Below are positions 27,922-40,066 of a stretch of 64,000 bases of DNA, piece by piece. The notes below the pieces were generated by a model. That model had not been told where the DNA came from. It was given only the letters and a program-made list of their open reading frames with translations, and did not search any database. Origin of the DNA: Teredinibacter turnerae T7901 (lineage in GTDB: Bacteria; Pseudomonadota; Gammaproteobacteria; Pseudomonadales; Cellvibrionaceae); assembly GCF_000023025.1 (NCBI RefSeq), contig NC_012997.1, forward strand, positions 3,841,125 through 3,905,124, read 5' to 3'. Position numbers and translations under genes: made by a program. Numbering within the stretch: the first letter of the stretch is position 1; every line of letters starts with the position of its first letter.

Positions 27922-28025
27922 GACTTAGCCGAGGTGGTTGTAGAAGTGATTCTGCTGAATTGGCAGTACTGAAGCGCTAGACAGCAATAGTGACCCCTGG
28001 GGGCGGCGGCCTTGCCGCTCCCAAC

Positions 28026-28850
28026 TCACGCCATCTGCAGCAAGCTCTGCGGCATAATATTGAGATAAAGCGCGTCGCCCGTTTGAAAGTAGCCGTCGTA
28101 ACAACAGTTGTCGCCTGCGTTCTGATCGGGCAACCAGGCGCTAGTTTCAAACTGCTTAATGTCGCCAATAGACTCTACCTGGAGCCCAAATTTGTGGCGA
28201 CCATCTTCCAGAACGATCACCACCGGCTTGTTCAATTCTTCCAGGCGCCGCTGGGCGTCGTCGAACAAGGTCAGCAGCTCACCAAAAGTGGTTTCTCTAG
28301 CCTGTTGCAGTTGACGCAACACGCTCTCCAACGCAATGCCGCGTTTTACCTGCCCGGTTAACTCTTCAGCGAGCGCATGCAGGCGCCGGTGAGGATCGCG
28401 AAATGCGGCCAATATGCGTTTTAATTCCGCGTCCTGGGCTTGGTAACTGTCGTACCACTTACCGAACGCACACTGGTGATGATCACCAGCCTTGGTAAAG
28501 GGCTGGCCTGTTTTAAGGCTGGTCTCCAGCTCAGCGAGCCAGCTAACGTGGTCTTCCTGCCGATCGTTCAGCAGCGTAATCAGGGCTTCGATCTCTTCGG
28601 TGTGGGCGCCGGTTTTTATCATTTCATTGAAGTTATAAAGCGCGAGCGATTCACCGCCAAAGTCGAACACAATATGGGTCTTACCTTCTTTGGTTGGTGA
28701 ACTACGGCGATTCAGCGATTGTGATGTGGTGATATAGCGTACGTAGCTGACCGCAAGGGCAAAATGGGTGTCGCCAGCGCGGAAGGTGATATAAGCGCCC
28801 TCCGCATGGGTATTTCCGGTAAAGTCTGTGTTGAATGCCTGAGCAACCAC
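28026..28850 (-). CDS. CheW-like protein with inserted CZB zinc domain
   Basis: A 274-residue cytoplasmic chemotaxis-type protein. The first half of a CheW fold (about 15-85; YITFRAGDTHFALAVSYVRY and a VFDFGGESLALYNFNEM strand) is interrupted by a chemoreceptor zinc-binding (CZB) four-helix domain (about 95-195). The zinc ligands are in the HVSW, CAFGKW and HRRLH motifs. The second CheW half follows (about 205-270; VIVLEDGRHKFGLQVESIG). CZB domains sense zinc or hypochlorite through the zinc-Cys core. The GTG at 28850 is chosen because GAGGAT lies 6 nt before it. A TTG 21 nt upstream is the alternative. No che genes are near. Confidence 0.83.
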   Translation of the reverse strand: MVAQAFNTDFTGNTHAEGAYITFRAGDTHFALAVSYVRYITTSQSLNRRSSPTKEGKTHIVFDFGGESLALYNFNEMIKTGAHTEEIEALITLLNDRQEDHVSWLAELETSLKTGQPFTKAGDHHQCAFGKWYDSYQAQDAELKRILAAFRDPHRRLHALAEELTGQVKRGIALESVLRQLQQARETTFGELLTLFDDAQRRLEELNKPVVIVLEDGRHKFGLQVESIGDIKQFETSAWLPDQNAGDNCCYDGYFQTGDALYLNIMPQSLLQMA

Positions 28851-28970
28851 ATTGATATCCTCCGTGCACAACGCCGCTGGCGAATTAGCTCGATGTTTTC
28901 ATGAGCATAGCGCAAGGGGAGGTTTTCGAGAGCGAGATGCGCGAATGTGTGGTCGGGTTTTAGAGCTTTT

Positions 28971-29014
28971 GGCGATACGTTTAAAGATTTCAGCGATACA
29001 TTTTAGCGATACAT
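28971..29014. repeat. Three GCGATAC iterons
   Basis: GGCGATACGT at 28971 is followed by AGCGATACAT at 28992 and again at 29005. The last two are spaced 13 bp apart. They lie upstream of the CheW-CZB gene and downstream of the YaiI-family gene. They could be binding sites for a regulator or simply a short tandem duplication. Confidence 0.5.
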
Positions 29015-29048
29015 AGGCACTATCGCAGAAATCCGACACAGCTGAGAG

Positions 29049-29492
29049 CTATCGTTTCGCCAGCCATTTATCCAGCTGTTTGGCGAATGCCTGATTATCG
29101 CTTTGCGAGAGCGCCGAGGGCCCACCTGTGTGCACGCCGCTGCTGCGCATGGTTTCCAGAAAATCACGCATATTCAGGCGCGCTACGATATTGGCCCGGG
29201 TAAACAGTTCGCCGCGCGGGCTCAATGCCAGCGCGTCTTTATCGATCACCTCTTTGGCCAAGGGGATATCCTGGGTAATGACCAAATCACCAGCCACGAC
29301 TCTACGGGCGATTTCGTCATCTGCTGCGTCGTATCCCTGCGGCACCTGCAGCATGGAAATATTGGGTACGGAGGGTGTCGCGATGGATTGATTGGCGACC
29401 AACACTAGTGGCTCACCGGTGCGGCGTGCGGCGCGAAACAATATTTCCCTCACCACCACCGGACACGCGTCCGCATCAACCCATATTGTCAT
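29049..29492 (-). CDS. YaiI/YqxD (UPF0178) family protein
   Basis: A 147-residue protein of the UPF0178/DUF188 family with a PIN-like fold. It starts [20 protein letters not shown], the family's signature acidic motif, and later has [15 protein letters not shown] and SPRGELFT. The acidic residues suggest a metal-dependent nuclease, but no activity is established for the family. AGGT lies 8 nt before the ATG. It sits 19 nt after the GFA-family gene and is probably co-transcribed with it. Confidence 0.9.
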
Positions 29493-29511
29493 CTAATTAC
29501 CTCATTCATTG

Positions 29512-29928
29512 CTAAGTTTTGGGCGGCAGAGTATCGTATTCCGGCAAGTCTGCCGCCGCTTTGTACCACGTCGCCCGCGAACCACAAAATACATTTTGCG
29601 ACGGCTCCACACCCGGATGCTCATCCAGCGTACCTGCGGGCACCACCATCACTTTGCCATTTTTCGACAACCATGGCAGCGATGAACCGCAGACAGCACA
29701 AAACGCAGTGCGAAAATATTTAGTGTCTGGCGGCGAGTACTCGCGCATATTTTCTTCCCCCGCAACCCAGAAAAAGTTGTCACGCAGGACAAATAAATTG
29801 GCGGCATGGGCGCTGCCGGTAAACCGCCGACAGCGGGAACAATGACAGTATTGAAAAATACCCAGATTATCTGCGACGCGATAATGTACAGCACCGCAAA
29901 GGCAGTGCCCAGTGACTTCTTGTGCCAT
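29512..29928 (-). CDS. GFA/CENP-V family zinc protein
   Basis: A 138-residue protein of the glutathione-dependent formaldehyde-activating (GFA) family. Zinc cysteines are visible in GHCLCGAVHY (about 7-16), in the CHCSRCRRFTGS block (about 29-40), and in FCAVCGSSLPW (about 76-86). This family was named for adduct formation between glutathione and formaldehyde, but many members have no known substrate. AGGAG lies about 9 nt before the ATG. It is the first gene of a likely two-gene unit with the YaiI-family gene. Confidence 0.9.
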   Translation of the reverse strand: MAQEVTGHCLCGAVHYRVADNLGIFQYCHCSRCRRFTGSAHAANLFVLRDNFFWVAGEENMREYSPPDTKYFRTAFCAVCGSSLPWLSKNGKVMVVPAGTLDEHPGVEPSQNVFCGSRATWYKAAADLPEYDTLPPKT

Positions 29929-30105
29929 AGCTACTTTCTCCTATTAACTAGGCGGCAGTTTATGCCTGGTTATATAGGCGGTGCAGGGACGCACCGCCAT
30001 GAACTGAAAGTTCGTGCGAGCCCTAAAAAAACCAGGGTTTTCGCACAAAGCCGCCAGATTTATAGGGCGACGGCAAAATAGACGGTCCTTTAACACCAGC
30101 GCTCG

Positions 30106-30531
30106 TCAAGCACAGACATGCTGAAATGCCTGACGTACAGCTTCTTCATCCCAGGGGTAACCGTATGGGCCAACCCTGCCAATCGCCCGCGAGTAAACCC
30201 GCCCTTCGGCAATCGCCGCCTGTTTGGCACCCCGCACCAGAATAATAATAGCGTCCCCCGCGTCCGACCAAATAAACGATATATCCCGCGCAGACCTGGG
30301 CAGGTTACCGGTGAATGCGGTGGTGTAATCTCGGGTGGGCGGCGGCGGACAACCGGCTTTTGCCAAACGTTTGGCTTCACGAATATCCGTAAGAATAACC
30401 GATGAGGCGACGAGGACCTCGAACGCCGGACGAGAACCGTTCGGATGCGTTAAATAGGCATAGCACACACCGCCCTCCAGTTCGACAATCACAGAGCGTC
30501 GACTGGCCGCCGATGCATTAGAAAGCAACAT
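30106..30531 (-). CDS. Hypothetical protein
   Basis: A 141-residue protein that I do not recognise. The ATG at 30531 is used because AGGA lies 8 nt upstream. A TTG two codons earlier is possible. The sequence is a compact alpha+beta mix: VIVELEGGVCYAYLTHP looks like two strands, EAKRLAKAGCPPPP is a helix with a proline run, and DAIIILVRGAKQA is a buried strand. There is no clear signal peptide or membrane segment. Codon use looks like its neighbours. It is isolated between the GFA gene and nifJ. Confidence 0.6.
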   Translation of the reverse strand: MLLSNASAASRRSVIVELEGGVCYAYLTHPNGSRPAFEVLVASSVILTDIREAKRLAKAGCPPPPTRDYTTAFTGNLPRSARDISFIWSDAGDAIIILVRGAKQAAIAEGRVYSRAIGRVGPYGYPWDEEAVRQAFQHVCA

Positions 30532-30838
30532 AAACAATCCTTGTTGTGGTTGCGCTGTTTAAGGGCGCAATGGGATATTTGCATGGCATTCCTTAGCCAC
30601 ATTCTTAAACGCTGAGTGGAACTAGCGCGCTGAAATTTACTTTACTTGAGGGTATACGAAAAGGCGTGCTGTCTGCGCGACAAAGTTAACACGCTACTCA
30701 ATTAGATGCTTTGCCGTACGCCGGAGAAATGTGCTTAACTTAACAGAGAAAAATAAGCGGCGGAAAAACCGGCTCTGAAGCCTGCTTATCCGCCAGCGAA
30801 AAAGCAACGTATTTCAATAAACCTATTTAATCGCCAGG
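30532..30838 (-). terminator. Intergenic region with possible nifJ terminator
   Basis: No gene was seen. On the minus strand, downstream of nifJ, ATAAGC and GCTTAT (30784-30789 and 30753-30758) enclose a smaller GGCT-tcag-AGCC hairpin and are followed by a run of five T. The stem is interrupted, so this is only a moderate terminator candidate. Confidence 0.4.
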
Positions 30839-34426
<3,588 letters not shown>

Positions 34427-34443
34427 GGCAAACTCCTTGTGGC

Positions 34444-36072
34444 TCAGGCTTTTTCAGTCATGTGGATGGCGGCGGTTGGGCACTGGGTGGTGCAGGCACC
34501 ACACCCGGTGCAGCGGGAATAATCGATTTGATAAAAACGCCCGCTCCCCAGTTTGATAATGGCGTGCTCCGGGCATGCGCCGTAACAGCCATCACACTCA
34601 AAGCAGTTGCCGCAGGAATAACAGCGGCTGGCTTCGTATTGCACCTCTTGCTCGCTCAGGCCGCCCAGCACCTCATCAAAACTTTTATTGCGCTCTTCGG
34701 CCGGAACAGTTGGCTGCTGCGACTGGCTGGCATTGGCGTAGTACCAGATATTCAGCTCTTCCAGATCGACAATTTTGGCTTTGTTTTTGGTTAGCGGTGT
34801 TTGCCCGCTGATAAACGCATGAATATTCAGTGCAGCTTTTTTACCGTGCCCAGTGGCAATAGTAACGGTGCGCTGGCTGGGCACCATGTCACCCCCGGCG
34901 AATATTCCCGGCGAACCGGTCATCATGTTCGGGTCGACCTGCACTGTGCCGTCTTTGGAAAAATCGATGGCGGGAATATGTTGCATCAGTTTGGAATCGA
35001 TATTTTGTCCGAGCGCCAGAATCAGCGCATCCGCAGACAGGGTCTCAAACTCGCCAGTAGGTTGTGGCCGACCATCGTCGTCCAGCGCCATTTTTTCCAC
35101 CTTAATCTGGTCGTCTTCAAATTCGTGGATAGTGCGCAGCCAGTTTATTTTCACGCCCTCTTCCATCGCCTCTTCCGCTTCGAATTTATGGGCTGGCATA
35201 TGCTCCATATCGCGGCGGTAAATAATGAGGGTTTCTTCGGCCCCCAGGCGCTTGGCTGTGCGCGCGGCGTCCATCGCGGTATTGCCGCCACCGTAAATTG
35301 CAACGCGGCGACCAATCAGCGGCTGGTTGCCCTCACTCACCTCATGTAGAAAGGTCACCGCGTCAAGAATGCGGCCCGCTTCTTTCGCGGGAATTTCCAC
35401 CTTTTTCGAAATGTGCGCGCCTACCGCGACAAATACCGCGTCAAACGCGCCTTCGTCTTTTTCCCGCTGCAGGTCTTCCACTTTGTAGTTGAGGGTGATC
35501 TTTACACCCATTTTTTCGATGCGTGCAATCTCCGCTTTGAGAATATTGCGCGGCAGTCGGTACGCGGGAATACCAAAATGCATCATGCCACCGGCTACAC
35601 TACCGGCCTCGCGAATTTCCACCGTATGTCCGAGGCGGGCCAGATGATAGGCCGCGCTTAAGCCACTGGGGCCGGCTCCTATCACCAGCACCCGCTTACC
35701 CGTTTTGCGAGTGGTAAACGTGGGCATCCAGCCTTGCTCAATGGCCATATCGCCAAGAAAGCGCTCCACCTGGTGGATACTGACAGCGCCATCGACCTGA
35801 TCCCGGTTGCAGCCGGATTCACATGGGTGGTAACACACCCGGCCATGTACTGCTGGCATAGGGTTGTTCTCCATCAGGAGATCCCAGGCCTGCTCGTACT
35901 TACCATCATGGACCAGAGCCAGCCAGCCCTGAATGTTCTCGCCCGCCGGACATGCGTTGTTGCAGGGCGGCATATAGTCCTGATACACCGGGCGCTGGTT
36001 TGCCGCTGGCCCCGTACCTTTACTCAGCGTTAAATCCGGCGGTGCCGTCATATCCGTGGAACGTATTCTCAT
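34444..36072 (-). CDS. GltD-like NAD(P)H:ferredoxin flavoprotein with 2x[4Fe-4S]
   Basis: A 542-residue cytoplasmic flavoprotein of the glutamate-synthase small-subunit family. The N-terminal helical domain has cysteines in PPCNNACPAGENI. The FAD fold follows (VLVIGAGPSGLSAAYHL near 127), then the NAD(P)H fold (AIYGGGNTAMDAART near 258). A C-terminal ferredoxin domain has CYSCGNCFECDGCYGACP near 482 and CTGCGACTTQCP near 518. Such proteins without a large GltB partner move electrons between NAD(P)H and ferredoxin. Its position as first gene in an operon with PFOR suggests it couples pyruvate oxidation to NADPH. GAGG lies 6 nt before the ATG. A second ATG 7 codons later is possible. A perfect palindrome lies 62 nt upstream. 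Confidence 0.88.
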   Translation of the reverse strand: MRIRSTDMTAPPDLTLSKGTGPAANQRPVYQDYMPPCNNACPAGENIQGWLALVHDGKYEQAWDLLMENNPMPAVHGRVCYHPCESGCNRDQVDGAVSIHQVERFLGDMAIEQGWMPTFTTRKTGKRVLVIGAGPSGLSAAYHLARLGHTVEIREAGSVAGGMMHFGIPAYRLPRNILKAEIARIEKMGVKITLNYKVEDLQREKDEGAFDAVFVAVGAHISKKVEIPAKEAGRILDAVTFLHEVSEGNQPLIGRRVAIYGGGNTAMDAARTAKRLGAEETLIIYRRDMEHMPAHKFEAEEAMEEGVKINWLRTIHEFEDDQIKVEKMALDDDGRPQPTGEFETLSADALILALGQNIDSKLMQHIPAIDFSKDGTVQVDPNMMTGSPGIFAGGDMVPSQRTVTIATGHGKKAALNIHAFISGQTPLTKNKAKIVDLEELNIWYYANASQSQQPTVPAEERNKSFDEVLGGLSEQEVQYEASRCYSCGNCFECDGCYGACPEHAIIKLGSGRFYQIDYSRCTGCGACTTQCPTAAIHMTEKA

Positions 36073-36372
36073 GATTGCCTCACTCGTGGTTTATTCTGTG
36101 ATTCCCCGCTAATTGCCATAGCTGGGGCGAGATGCGGTACGTCGTACCGCAGTGCTGAATTTGGAGGATGCGAGTGTGCGCACCTGGAACAGCGGGTGTC
36201 GCTAAATGATGTGGATGACAGAGCGGCTTCGCCTCGGTGCGATGCTCCGTCGGGCCAGGGGTTCACATTCGCCCAGAATCAAATTAGGCGAATGCGCGAG
36301 CGAAGGTATTGACCTGACGCAACCGGCGGCAGCTTTTAAACCCAGAGGGGAAAAGAATGTGGCGTGAAACGC
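36073..36372. other. Intergenic region containing the PFOR operon control DNA
   Basis: No gene was seen. The region holds the 17-bp palindrome listed separately and otherwise nothing recognisable. Confidence 0.5.
36134..36150. promoter_or_regulatory. 17-bp perfect palindrome, likely operator
   Basis: GCGGTACG-T-CGTACCGC is a perfect dyad of two 8-bp arms around a single base, centred at 36142, 70 bp upstream of the flavoprotein start. Position and symmetry fit a dimeric repressor or activator for the flavoprotein-PFOR operon. The regulator is not in the window, or at least not adjacent. Confidence 0.55.
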
Positions 36373-37098
36373 TTAAGCGTGTAATCCGAGGACTTCGATT
36401 TCTTCGCCATGAGGAAGCTGGCGATAACACCACTGCAGGTTATATTCCAGCAAAAGCATGCCATAAACCCGGTCGGGCTGGTGCTTTTGATATTTGGGCC
36501 GAGGGTCCTGCTGGAGCACCTGAACGATAAGTTGCACTAGTTGAGAATGGTTATCACACGCTTCCAGCTGCCGCTCCACCGCGAGTGAAAATCGAACCGG
36601 GATGTGTGGAGGCTGATCGCTTGCAATAGCGTAATGGGCGTCGGCAACACAATCCACGTAGGGTACGTAGGGCTTGATATCGAGTATCGGGGTACCCTCT
36701 ACCAGATCGCAACCGCCGATATGCACCAATATGCCGTCGCGGGTGTCTTCTATGGATTCAAGGCGTACGACAGAAAGACCAATTGCGGCAGGCCGCACCG
36801 GGGAGCGGGTCGCAAACACCCCGAGGCTGGCGTTGCCGCCCAGCCGGGGCGGCCGCACTTTCGGCTTCCATTGCTCGCGCAATGACAGATGAAACACAAA
36901 CTGCAGCCAAATGTGGGAACAGCTTTCCAGCCCATCGAATGCAGCCTTCACGCTGTACGGGGCCTGCATCGCGATACTCGCGCGCGCTGCCGGTGCCAGG
37001 CCCGGCTGTCTCGGCACCCCGAATTTTTCCTTAAAGCAGGATTGAACAACGCCAATGACGGGGAACTCGTAGCGGGAATGTGAACTTTTTTGGCTCAT
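36373..37098 (-). CDS. trmO: tRNA N6-threonylcarbamoyladenosine methyltransferase TrmO
   Basis: A 241-residue protein of the TrmO/TsaA (YaeB) family, which methylates t6A37 in ANN-decoding tRNAs using S-adenosylmethionine. Typical motifs are present: FPVIGVVQSCFKEKFGVPRQ at the N-terminus, HIWLQFVFHL, RPPRLGG, FATRSPVRPAAIGLSVVRLE, and GCDLVEGTPILDIKPYVPY. The C-terminal part ends with DPRPKYQ and RVYGM. The ATG at 37098 is chosen because the family starts close to this point. A GTG 12 codons upstream is in frame but adds residues without family support. It is a single gene. Confidence 0.93.
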   Translation of the reverse strand: MSQKSSHSRYEFPVIGVVQSCFKEKFGVPRQPGLAPAARASIAMQAPYSVKAAFDGLESCSHIWLQFVFHLSLREQWKPKVRPPRLGGNASLGVFATRSPVRPAAIGLSVVRLESIEDTRDGILVHIGGCDLVEGTPILDIKPYVPYVDCVADAHYAIASDQPPHIPVRFSLAVERQLEACDNHSQLVQLIVQVLQQDPRPKYQKHQPDRVYGMLLLEYNLQWCYRQLPHGEEIEVLGLHA

Positions 37099-37259
37099 AA
37101 GGGTTGTAATATCAATACTTCGTGGCAAAATCACGTCAGCAAAAAGTTGACCATTTTTTCGGCGTTTTCGCTTTCCGCCATTTTACGGCAAAGCACACAA
37201 ACCCGTAACACTTCCGTTTTATCGTTAAGCCAAGCCAAAGTAATCACATAGGATTCTGC

Positions 37260-38066
37260 ATGACCAACAGAGCTGTACCGCTGTTCTTAATTCCATCCTT
37301 TTTTGTATCTGTCCACGCCCTTGCCACCGAGCATGAAGAACATCAGGGTCCCGTATCGGTCGATGCGGAAGTAGGTGCACTGCTCACTAACGGCAACACC
37401 CAATCCAGCGCGTTCAAAGGCAAAGTGGACATCAATCACGAATTAAAGCACTGGCGTAACGAGTATATCGTAGAGGGTCTGTATAAACGCGATGAAGTGA
37501 CTGTTGGTGACGGGGACAACGCCTACAAAGAAGATCAGGTCACTGCAGAAAAATACTTCTTTTCAGCGCAAACAGACTACAAGCTGAATTCAGAGTACCA
37601 GGGTGTGTTCGGTTACGTTTCCTATGAGGAAAATAAATTCAGCGGCTACAAATACCAGGCAACCGCCGCTTTCGGTTATTCAGACCGGGCGTTCGAAAAG
37701 CAAAACCAGCATCTGGATTACAGCGTGGGTCCTGGTATGTCCATGGCTGAAACCGAGCCCAGCGAAGACGAAGATGGCGTATACGTGCCTGCGGACAAAC
37801 AAGATGCCGTTATACTGCGCGTATCCGCTAAATACGTCTATCGGTTTAATCCAAACACCAAGTTCACCCAGAGCTTGAGCAGTGATATTGCATTTGGTGA
37901 CGAAGACAATACGCGCACCAAGTCAGAAACCGCGATCACCGCCGCACTAAACGGCTCTTTTGCGATTAAAACTTCGTTTAAATACGAGCATAATTCTGTA
38001 GTATCCGATGAGGATATAGAGCAAACAGATACCCAGACTGCGGTCACCTTCGTATACACGTACTAA
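37260..38066 (+). CDS. DUF481 outer-membrane protein
   Basis: A 268-residue exported protein. A short signal peptide (about 1-22, ending HALAT) is followed by alternating beta strands typical of the DUF481/YdiY family. These include VDAEVGALLTNGNTQSSAF, WRNEYIVEGLYKR, YKLNSEYQGVFGYVSYEENK, and a terminal strand TQTAVTFVYTY ending in tyrosine, as expected for an outer-membrane beta-barrel. Family members are induced by acid or salt stress in some species, but the function is unknown. AGGA lies 7 nt before the ATG. It is a single gene. Confidence 0.85.
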   Translation: MTNRAVPLFLIPSFFVSVHALATEHEEHQGPVSVDAEVGALLTNGNTQSSAFKGKVDINHELKHWRNEYIVEGLYKRDEVTVGDGDNAYKEDQVTAEKYFFSAQTDYKLNSEYQGVFGYVSYEENKFSGYKYQATAAFGYSDRAFEKQNQHLDYSVGPGMSMAETEPSEDEDGVYVPADKQDAVILRVSAKYVYRFNPNTKFTQSLSSDIAFGDEDNTRTKSETAITAALNGSFAIKTSFKYEHNSVVSDEDIEQTDTQTAVTFVYTY

Positions 38067-38154
38067 GTTTGTATCTGCTTACTTTTTATTAATGCACAAC
38101 ATAGTGCACAACCTGGTGCACTGCAATCGACATCCGTTACTCGCGTAGCGCGGT

Positions 38155-38454
38155 TTAATCTGTGTAGCGAATAGTAAATTCTGTGAGCAGGTATTGCGCC
38201 TGCTCTTTTTCTATCTGGCTTTCGAGAAGTGTTTTGGCTTCCACCGAGTCAACTCTTGCCCATACCGGACCCCGACCAAGCCATCGCTCAAATTCCTCGA
38301 GCGCAGACTCGTCACCGGAAGCACAGGCTTCCACCGAACCATCCTCACAATTCTGCACCCATCCTCGCAACTGTAATGCCCGCGCCCGCTTACGTGCGTT
38401 AGCGCGGAAACTTACCCCTTGAACCTTACCCCGGACTCGAAAATGTCTAATCAT
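38155..38454 (-). CDS. acyP: Acylphosphatase
   Basis: A 99-residue acylphosphatase, an enzyme that hydrolyses carboxyl-phosphate bonds. The active-site signature RVRGKVQGVSFR contains the catalytic arginine, and GWVQNCEDGSVE contains the catalytic asparagine. The usual glycine before Phe-Arg is replaced by serine. Length and fold fit the family. A solitary copy of the TIR-like sequence lies about 40 nt upstream. It is transcribed away from the surface-protein block. Confidence 0.92.
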   Translation of the reverse strand: MIRHFRVRGKVQGVSFRANARKRARALQLRGWVQNCEDGSVEACASGDESALEEFERWLGRGPVWARVDSVEAKTLLESQIEKEQAQYLLTEFTIRYTD

Positions 38455-38782
38455 TCTTGCCCCCTATCGTCTCGGTACCCAGGTAATTCGCTTAGAGCCT
38501 GTTAACACTAACAACTCCCTGGTTTTATTTCACCTGCATCTAATTAAATTCGCTTTACGTCTGTTGCTTCATGACTGTTGATAGTCCCTTCATTCAGGGT
38601 GTGCCTGCAACAACCATAAAGGATTCCCTGACGCCTGCGCAATCCGGGTAGAAACGAAACAAATGAATTACCCAAATTCCCTGCATAAACATTTTGTCAC
38701 GTACATAATCCCGTTCCTGGTTTTCTTCAGCAGCTGAGGACTAGCGCGTCTACGCTTGAGGTAGCCAACAAGGAGAATAATA
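38455..38782. other. Intergenic region with solitary TIR-like sequence
   Basis: No gene was seen. The notable feature is TTAGAGCCTGTTAACACTAA at 38492-38511, which matches the MITE end at 41648 in most positions. AAGGAG precedes the gene at 38783. Confidence 0.5.
38492..38514 (+). repeat. Solitary MITE-terminus-like repeat, left edge of block
   Basis: Aligned to the terminal inverted repeat of the element at 41648, the core GCCTGTTAACACTAA is identical, and about 18 of 23 positions agree overall. There is no second inverted arm close by. It has the same orientation as the copy at 52447, and the two enclose the whole surface-protein gene block. Confidence 0.6.
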
Positions 38783-40066
38783 ATGTCGCGACCACTGAAT
38801 GTCGGTACTTCCGCCACGAGCGCAACCCGCTCAACGGTCATTTCGCAGCTTGGCATGTCGATTGGTGAATTCAAGGAACATATCCGTAACCAGATAGCGA
38901 CAAGCACAGCGCAATCCGTGGCACAACTTGGCGAGTCAGTGCTCGAAGACCTAAATCAACTCGTTCATTTAATATTGCAACAGGACTTTTCCCTGGCGGT
39001 GGAAGAAAAGCTCGCAGCGATTTTCCCTACTCTTTATAAATTATATGTGGCTGCCGATGTACCCAGAAATATGCGTACACGTCGCTTTATCAACAAGGGC
39101 GGCCTCGTTATTTCGCCGGACCACTGCGTGAATACCATCAAAGACGCGAAGCGAGTGTATTGTTTTATTAAAGGCTTACATCAACAAATTGTATATATGG
39201 CGCGCGATGGTCATCCAGTACGAATTGCCTACCCTGCGTGCGGGCCATTCGCCCCATTTGTGTTACCGCTGCTGGCGTATTACTCCGCAATACGAGATTC
39301 ACCCACCTGCACATTCACATTTATCGATATACAGCCCGGCGCAGTACACGCACTAAAATTTTTGCTGACAACAATGGGCATGAGCCGCTTTGTTGAGGAT
39401 ACAGTTTGCGTAGATGCGCTAGAGTACACTCCCACACAACCTTTCGATATTGTAGTGCTGGAAGCCATGCAACACGGTTTTAGCCGAGAGGCGCATTTGC
39501 AACTCGCGATGCGATTCGCGCGCCACCTGACTCCCGATGGTGTGCTGCTGCCCAAAAAAATAATCGTAGGCGCTTCACTGGTAAATGCGCAAACGGAATT
39601 TGTCGATCAATGGCACAGCGAAACAGGAAATCGATTCCTGCACGCACAACCAACATCCGCGCGCGCCCAACGTCTTTTTCTAGGGCAATTGCTCGCACTG
39701 GATATTGAGCAGATACGACGCTGGAATAAGGCAACTGACTATGCCGGCGACGAGCCCATTCCCTGTGGCAAGATCACACTACCAACACTTCCTGCTTCAC
39801 AGCGACCCTACACACTCATTATTCATTCCACCGTGAGCGTATGCGATGGCCTGGACATCGCCGAATACGAATCAGGTATTACTCATCCGCTACCCGATCC
39901 GCAAGTGTGTATCGACTATCAACCAAATTCACCCGAACCTGGAGATTTTATCGCGCACTCTGGCGATGTCCTGCAATTTTATTACTGCCATGTGGGTATT
40001 CCAGGGTTTCTTCCTGTGAAGGTAATCACCAGCGAATCGGGCTGCGAAAGTGGAGTGGCCTCATGA
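38783..40066 (+). CDS. Methyltransferase-like protein
   Basis: A 427-residue protein with a Rossmann-like core resembling class I S-adenosylmethionine methyltransferases of the PRMT-like type. In the middle, VRIAYPACGPFAPFVLPLLA stands in place of a glycine-rich motif I, then TFTFIDIQPGAVHALKFLL (acidic motif II), and FDIVVLEAMQHGFSREAHL, whose glutamate is like the double-E loop of arginine methyltransferases. The C-terminal 150 residues form a beta-rich domain (GDFIAHSGDVLQFYY). The N-terminal 100 residues are helical. The target is unknown. It is translationally coupled (ATGA) to the formyltransferase, and the two precede a tail-collar protein. AAGGAG is 9 nt before the ATG. Confidence 0.6.
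   Translation: MSRPLNVGTSATSATRSTVISQLGMSIGEFKEHIRNQIATSTAQSVAQLGESVLEDLNQLVHLILQQDFSLAVEEKLAAIFPTLYKLYVAADVPRNMRTRRFINKGGLVISPDHCVNTIKDAKRVYCFIKGLHQQIVYMARDGHPVRIAYPACGPFAPFVLPLLAYYSAIRDSPTCTFTFIDIQPGAVHALKFLLTTMGMSRFVEDTVCVDALEYTPTQPFDIVVLEAMQHGFSREAHLQLAMRFARHLTPDGVLLPKKIIVGASLVNAQTEFVDQWHSETGNRFLHAQPTSARAQRLFLGQLLALDIEQIRRWNKATDYAGDEPIPCGKITLPTLPASQRPYTLIIHSTVSVCDGLDIAEYESGITHPLPDPQVCIDYQPNSPEPGDFIAHSGDVLQFYYCHVGIPGFLPVKVITSESGCESGVAS

Noticed and set aside
27999-28022. GGGGGCGGC/GCCGCTCCC hairpin between convergent genes as a terminator
   Set aside because: It has no T-tract on either strand and the stem overlaps a G-rich run that could arise by chance, so I did not list it as a terminator.
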